A stretch of DNA of 29,363 nucleotides from Chara braunii. Taxonomy: Eukaryota; Streptophyta; Charophyceae; Charales; Characeae. Where the stretch lies: contig BFEA01000123.1 of assembly GCA_003427395.1 (NCBI GenBank), positions 1,687,379 to 1,716,741 of the forward strand. The letters are read 5' to 3'. This document shows, one piece after another, positions 26,701-29,363 of this stretch. The notes under the pieces were generated by a model. The model had not been told where the DNA came from, did not search any database, and saw only the letters and a list, made by a program, of their open reading frames with translations. The stretch's first letter is position 1. Every line of letters starts with the position of its first letter. The position numbers and the translations under genes were made by a program.

Positions 26701-27655
26701 CATTGTAAGCAGAGGGCAAATCCTTACGGCGCATCTCCTCAAGTTGCCTTTGAAAGGCTGTCACGGATATCTGACGGTCATCAGTGCGTTTGGTCTCTTC
26801 TATCCTACGGTTGGAAGGGCAACCACTGGCAGTGGTATCTTGTGCTACTACCTCCTCACGCTCACTTCGTTTATAGTCGAATCGCTGTTGAGAGTGCGCT
26901 TGCTTTACAGTGGAGTGATCATCTTTGCGCACAACAAAGCGATCATCCTCGCCCATAGGAAGAATATTTCCTCCTCCTCCAGGTGGTCTTCCAGACGCTG
27001 GGATCGCTGTGTTCAGCATGGTATCAGTTTTTTTCTCCTGAATAAGCCGAGGCGCTGGATCTCTTCCAAGTCCACTGAAATCATTTACCTCGTCATTTTC
27101 CTCAACAACCACTGACTGGAGGTTACCTTTTCCAGGTGACCTGCCGGAGACTGAAATCGTTATGTTCGGCATGACGCCAGTTTTCTCCCGCCTACGCCGT
27201 GACACTGATGCATGTCGAAGTTCACCGAAGTCGTTGACGTCGTCTTCGTCAGCAAAGACGGACAGGTTCCGTTTGCTAGGTTCAGATGCTGCGGAGAAAT
27301 CCTCACCCCACATCTTCAACAGTTGCAACTGGCAGGCAGCCCCAGAGCTCCGGTGGACATGGTGTCTCTTGGCCATGGAGTCCTCCTCCCCACCCCCATG
27401 GCATAAGCCAGCAGCAGACATGTTACACCCTTGGCTCTCCCTCATTCGCTTCCCTTTCCATCTATTTTTAGTCGGCAGCAGCTCTTCATCATTCTCAACG
27501 AGTTCGTTGACCCAAGTAGCCAATGATATCCCTCTGCCACTTCTGCTTCCCCACAGATTGGATGGTGCCACTGCTGCTGCCGTGGGCAATGGAAGAGAGG
27601 TGCTATTCTTAGAGCGCTCGTCAAATCCACTCCCCGATAAGGACGATGTGGCCAT
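23792..27655 (-). CDS. SPIDR-like DNA-repair scaffold protein, N-terminal part (1287-residue open exon)
   Basis: The frame opens at the ATG at 27655 and ends at a TGA at 23792. Residues 1-550 are hydrophilic and probably disordered, with an imperfect ~49-residue repeat near 132-231. Residues 560-910 are six degenerate 57-residue repeats. Residues 925-1105 are acidic, then Gly/Arg-rich ('GGGRGRGGRGG'). The end is the informative part. 'LRIVRKSLEANLLKCVCAVL' (1156-1175) and 'HVHVFFHAKFGHELELD' then 'VIRLYKPWREIVLPS' (1236-1270) resemble, from memory of the family, the vertebrate SPIDR segments with 'VRIFPPWQKLIIPS'. SPIDR is a nuclear scaffold linking RAD51 and BLM in homologous recombination. 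The family's C-terminal domain is absent, so either the gene continues after an unseen splice donor near 23800 or it is truncated. The repeats make it much larger N-terminally than the animal protein. Confidence 0.6.
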   Translation of the reverse strand: MATSSLSGSGFDERSKNSTSLPLPTAAAVAPSNLWGSRSGRGISLATWVNELVENDEELLPTKNRWKGKRMRESQGCNMSAAGLCHGGGEEDSMAKRHHVHRSSGAACQLQLLKMWGEDFSAASEPSKRNLSVFADEDDVNDFGELRHASVSRRRREKTGVMPNITISVSGRSPGKGNLQSVVVEENDEVNDFSGLGRDPAPRLIQEKKTDTMLNTAIPASGRPPGGGGNILPMGEDDRFVVRKDDHSTVKQAHSQQRFDYKRSEREEVVAQDTTASGCPSNRRIEETKRTDDRQISVTAFQRQLEEMRRKDLPSAYNVDEFQAFPKEDDINAVGDFDTPLVQPTQIAGNHHLSSSKVTSSGQSLAPQDGPVDAPQTHSCGARCTAAGNHKGGIQRLMDMLTSQWRESEPPAPREAVSPSSQLHDGTKSNCMKETQNESCMNDTQNKLLSSQGRQGRTLLQDLTSPMHSDCQMDTVIESTAGNQREGRRQSQLDLKIEGRIQSQWGGQREGRRLSQLDQSEGRRDLRSQLDREQHSYSRMAKGIIPRIVSNALEERRHCRSQFEQHLEVHPADGIAISGDRKDDHAEERAQHASYRDTLPANQTAERGEPKILLSPETDAQTEETRRRQSQCCDQIPVNQIAVSGGRANHTEGQRWHRVEHHFQHPTAARGKPKALLNPEAGAEMKGGKRHELQWDQTLSNRIAVDGSRENDQAEGRRRDRVAHLPHHVNQLAVSSRNDVQKEGRGGHQSQCGRSLVGQISVGGSGENDHAEGRRWCRVEHLEHLADRLAAKCNSDAQVEGRRQDQSQCYLGPVNQATVGGSMEGDRIPHQRLSRVEHLQHPANRIAARSGTDLHMEGRKHHHQSQHCENPVEPICVRGTTENNRTEGQHCCTVEHPHRPADHDAVSSRTLSVETSGGGVHDRTSRLLAGSSHEHGDGGGASHGGGASHEVEENIESGPMAEYPDDEEDYVADKIGLSSRHKDGGKPATSDKVRLFSTECRGVRVASLLLDKTKTSSVRSGCPGSSETSSDMRERGSDDPVAPVLGVAAQLRDRLKQSRPLWGNSESRAGAGEEEALPAAGTGGGRGRGGRGGHPGEGCRAAPSSLFGALQKALQDEKRRQQQFLLSKAKSMEESTAASGKNWETSGFLLENSIDLRIVRKSLEANLLKCVCAVLRCPADWNCNPTSANRCGRGGGEGGGTSWNRSSQVRTNKQLVDPIERESGHSNSLSSQQAPHVHVFFHAKFGHELELDVMSVIRLYKPWREIVLPSLGTKVLVSTHSAEVLRT
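24926..25978 (-). repeat. Six-unit 57-residue (171-bp) tandem repeat inside the SPIDR-like exon
   Basis: Units begin near residues 560, 629, 692, 749, 806 and 864. The consensus is roughly QSQC..PVNQIAV.GS, EN..AEGRR..RVEHL and HPA.RIAA.S..DAQ.EGRR. The fourth unit is exactly 57 residues; others vary slightly, and two have 'KPKALLNPE'-like insertions. The frame is kept in all units despite many amino acid changes. This argues for translation. Short 'EGRRQSQLD' motifs just before (484-533) look like a seed of the array. Confidence 0.85.
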
Positions 27656-27684
27656 TTTGCGGACAGAAACACTACTGCACAGAC

Positions 27685-27818
27685 GGTAAGTCCAATAGTC
27701 GGACGGGAAATGCTACCAGGTTAAAGCCTGGTCGCAGGTGATGCCGCTATGATGGTAGGTCCAATAGACAGACCGGGAGGTGCAATCAGGGTATAGCTAG
27801 GTTGCTGGCGATACTATT
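27685..27818. repeat. 69-bp tandem duplication upstream of the SPIDR-like ATG
   Basis: GGTAAGTCCAATAGTCGGAC at 27685 and GGTAGGTCCAATAGACAGAC at 27754 start two units that stay similar to about 27818. They lie 30-160 bp upstream of the ATG, in the likely 5' UTR or promoter. No TATA box was recognised. Confidence 0.75.
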
Positions 27819-28623
27819 TACATGTCATTTATCCAGCTCCTGCCTTCCTCAAGTGCTCCTCTCTTCTTGTGCGTGTTAAACGAATGGAGGTTTGTTATCT
27901 TCATCCAATTTCAGCTTGCCCTTGAAAGAACCATCAGCAGAGGGAAGGTAGCATCACTGAACCACCCAACCCATCCACAGCAAACAAACACCCATGCTGT
28001 TTCCAGCATCAAGTTCATTGCTGCTTAGTTAGGAGAGCTCATAAAACTTGAGACTTCATTAATTAGACACAAAACTTTCCAGTGTGATTAAAGCACTGGC
28101 CACCAGGGTAGGGCCTGCCTATACCTCAGTCCGCACAAACTTTACAGAGAGAAAAAAAAGAACTTCACAAATTCCTGAACTCAGGTTGCATCATTCATTT
28201 CCTGAATGTGGGTAGGTTGTTGCATGGCTCCTTATCTTCAACACTACCCATCGGTCACACCCCTTCCCCCCTACTCCCCCAACCCCCCTTACCGCACCCG
28301 ATTTCCATCACCTTCCTTTGTTAGTCATTTTCTGCAACCTCCACTCGCATGTGTGTGAGCCGGTGTTTCATTTGGGTGGGGACCCCTGATCTCGGTGTTC
28401 CATGGCACCGATACACGCAAGATGTTGGACTCGTCTGGTCCCGGGGTCTCCTGACCTCCTGACCTCTGACACATAACTCTATTCAAAAAAGTCCTGCATC
28501 CTGCAGCCTCAATCAGAACACAGACGACCCCACGAACAGCACAGTTTTTTTTAACCCGCCTTCTGTATCTTTCACATTTCGACATGACGTGGTTTGCAGC
28601 AATTGCACACACACTGTACCTCC
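27819..28623. other. Intergenic DNA upstream of the SPIDR-like gene
   Basis: A 68-codon plus-strand frame at 27822-28028 has no recognised motif. The promoter of the minus-strand gene should lie here. C-rich sequence runs at 28257-28300. No RNA gene was recognised. Confidence 0.4.
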
Positions 28624-28737
28624 CTACTGTCTTCACCCGAATATAGAATGCCCGGTTATTATAGCAGCATTTGGCACAACTTTTAAGTCCAGATGCAGCG
28701 ATAATTACCAGGCGTTCTATTTGGGTGAAGATGGTAG
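28624..28737. mobile_element. 114-bp TA-type MITE, copy 2
   Basis: Begins CTACTGTCTTCACCCGAATA and ends CTATTTGGGTGAAGATGGTAG. The arms match those of 16924-17034 at about 80 percent by eye. The spacer is unrelated or strongly diverged. The palindromic arms explain the similar peptides seen in opposite frames at both loci. Confidence 0.78.
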
Positions 28738-28972
28738 CCCTCATATCAGTGTACGATTGACAATGGAGTGGAAGATGCAGAATGACTGAGTACTGTGCAA
28801 CAGCTCAATGGCACTTTTTCGCAAGCAATCAACCACTGGCGGGATCACCTATGGGTGGCCTTTGGTGACCATTGATCAAGTACCCATTGTCATTCCACAT
28901 CATGACACGTTAGCGATCGGTTTCAGTGCTCGGGAGTCTAGACTGTTGGGCATGTGCGTAGCGTAGATAGAA

Positions 28973-29100
28973 GTGCGTGTTTACTACCGCCTTCGCCCGG
29001 ATCCCCATATGAAAGTCTGTATGTCAGATATGAAAGTCTGTCTAGGAGTGGGTGTTTACTAGCGTCTTCGCCCAAATCCCCATATGAAAGTCTGTCTGTC
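28973..29100. repeat. 75-bp tandem duplication with MITE-end-like words
   Basis: GTGCGTGTTTACTACCGCCT at 28973 and GTGGGTGTTTACTAGCGTCT at 29048 begin two similar units that both contain ATCCCCATATGAAAGTCTGT. The CTACCGCCTTCGCCCGGAT word resembles the MITE end CTACCGTCTTCACCCGAAT at about 15 of 19 positions, so a degraded MITE end may have been duplicated. Confidence 0.65.
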
Positions 29101-29306
29101 GTACAGTACTGTTGTTTTCACATTGCCATCACGAACTTCCTGTCTAGGAGCTCCTCCAGCTGATGTTTTCTTTATAAAATACAAGTCGACTCGGAGCGGC
29201 AAAGCCGCACCCCAATGAATCTCCGGCTATAAAATGGGAAGATGCAGCGCCATAACTTTTTTTCTTTCTGCATGTCGAGAGCAGTGGAGTGGCCTCCCTC
29301 CCTCCC

Positions 29307-29309
<3 letters not shown>

Positions 29310-29363
<54 letters not shown>
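29310..29363. repeat. (TC)n microsatellite at the window edge
   Basis: TC dinucleotide runs to the last base, preceded by (CCCT)n from about 29293. Its length is cut by the window end. Confidence 0.95.

Noticed and set aside
24090-27689. Many plus-strand frames opposite the SPIDR-like exon
   Set aside because: They are antisense shadows of the long minus-strand frame and carry no motifs of their own.

Overview
The window is eukaryotic nuclear DNA. It has no operons, long non-coding stretches, very many (CT/GA)n and poly(A/T) tracts, a decayed LINE, a U6 snRNA retropseudogene, several inverted-repeat elements and two credible long coding exons. The LINE reverse transcriptase, the telo-box-like AAACCCTAG and the two proteins suggest a green plant lineage. 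A charophyte such as Chara would fit the extreme GA/CT microsatellite load, but that is inference. No prokaryotic features, CRISPR arrays or rRNA genes were seen.

Layout. Positions 1-3824 (minus) hold a 5'-truncated LINE ORF2 broken by at least four frameshifts, with a substitution in the catalytic FADD motif. 3825-7480 is mostly unassigned, with one compound microsatellite. 7481-7639 is a short foldback element with TTAA ends. 8342-9470 is microsatellite and GCN-trinucleotide DNA. 10187-11473 (minus) is a probable gene for a protein with four CxxC motifs of DnaJ zinc-finger type. Its possible 5' extension contains an exact-length 6 x 33 bp minisatellite. 13159-14181 (minus) is a Gag-like retroelement ORF. 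Its leader ends in the same terminal sequence as the 7481 foldback element, and two more elements with those ends lie at 14500-15417, around an assembly gap (14871-15007). 16396-17034 contains an inverted repeat, the U6 retropseudogene with a candidate 8-bp target duplication, and a 111-bp TA-type MITE; a second copy of the MITE is at 28624. 19900-21530 is dense with foldbacks, including a (GA)n-hairpin-(TC)n palindrome. 22169-23385 has a 112-bp direct repeat, a G-rich minisatellite and an array of TTGACC (W-box-like) motifs. 23792-27655 (minus) is a 1287-codon exon. Its last ~150 residues resemble the N-terminal conserved region of SPIDR, the scaffolding protein of homologous-recombination repair. 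Its middle is a six-unit, 57-residue tandem repeat.

The two probable host genes show no sign of working together. The rest is repeat-driven genome expansion. The observations most worth following are the SPIDR-like gene with its repeat domain, the TTAA-ended element family that shares an end with a gag-like ORF, and the U6 retrocopy. All family assignments come from reading motifs and from memory of the families, without database searches. Exon boundaries could not be determined.
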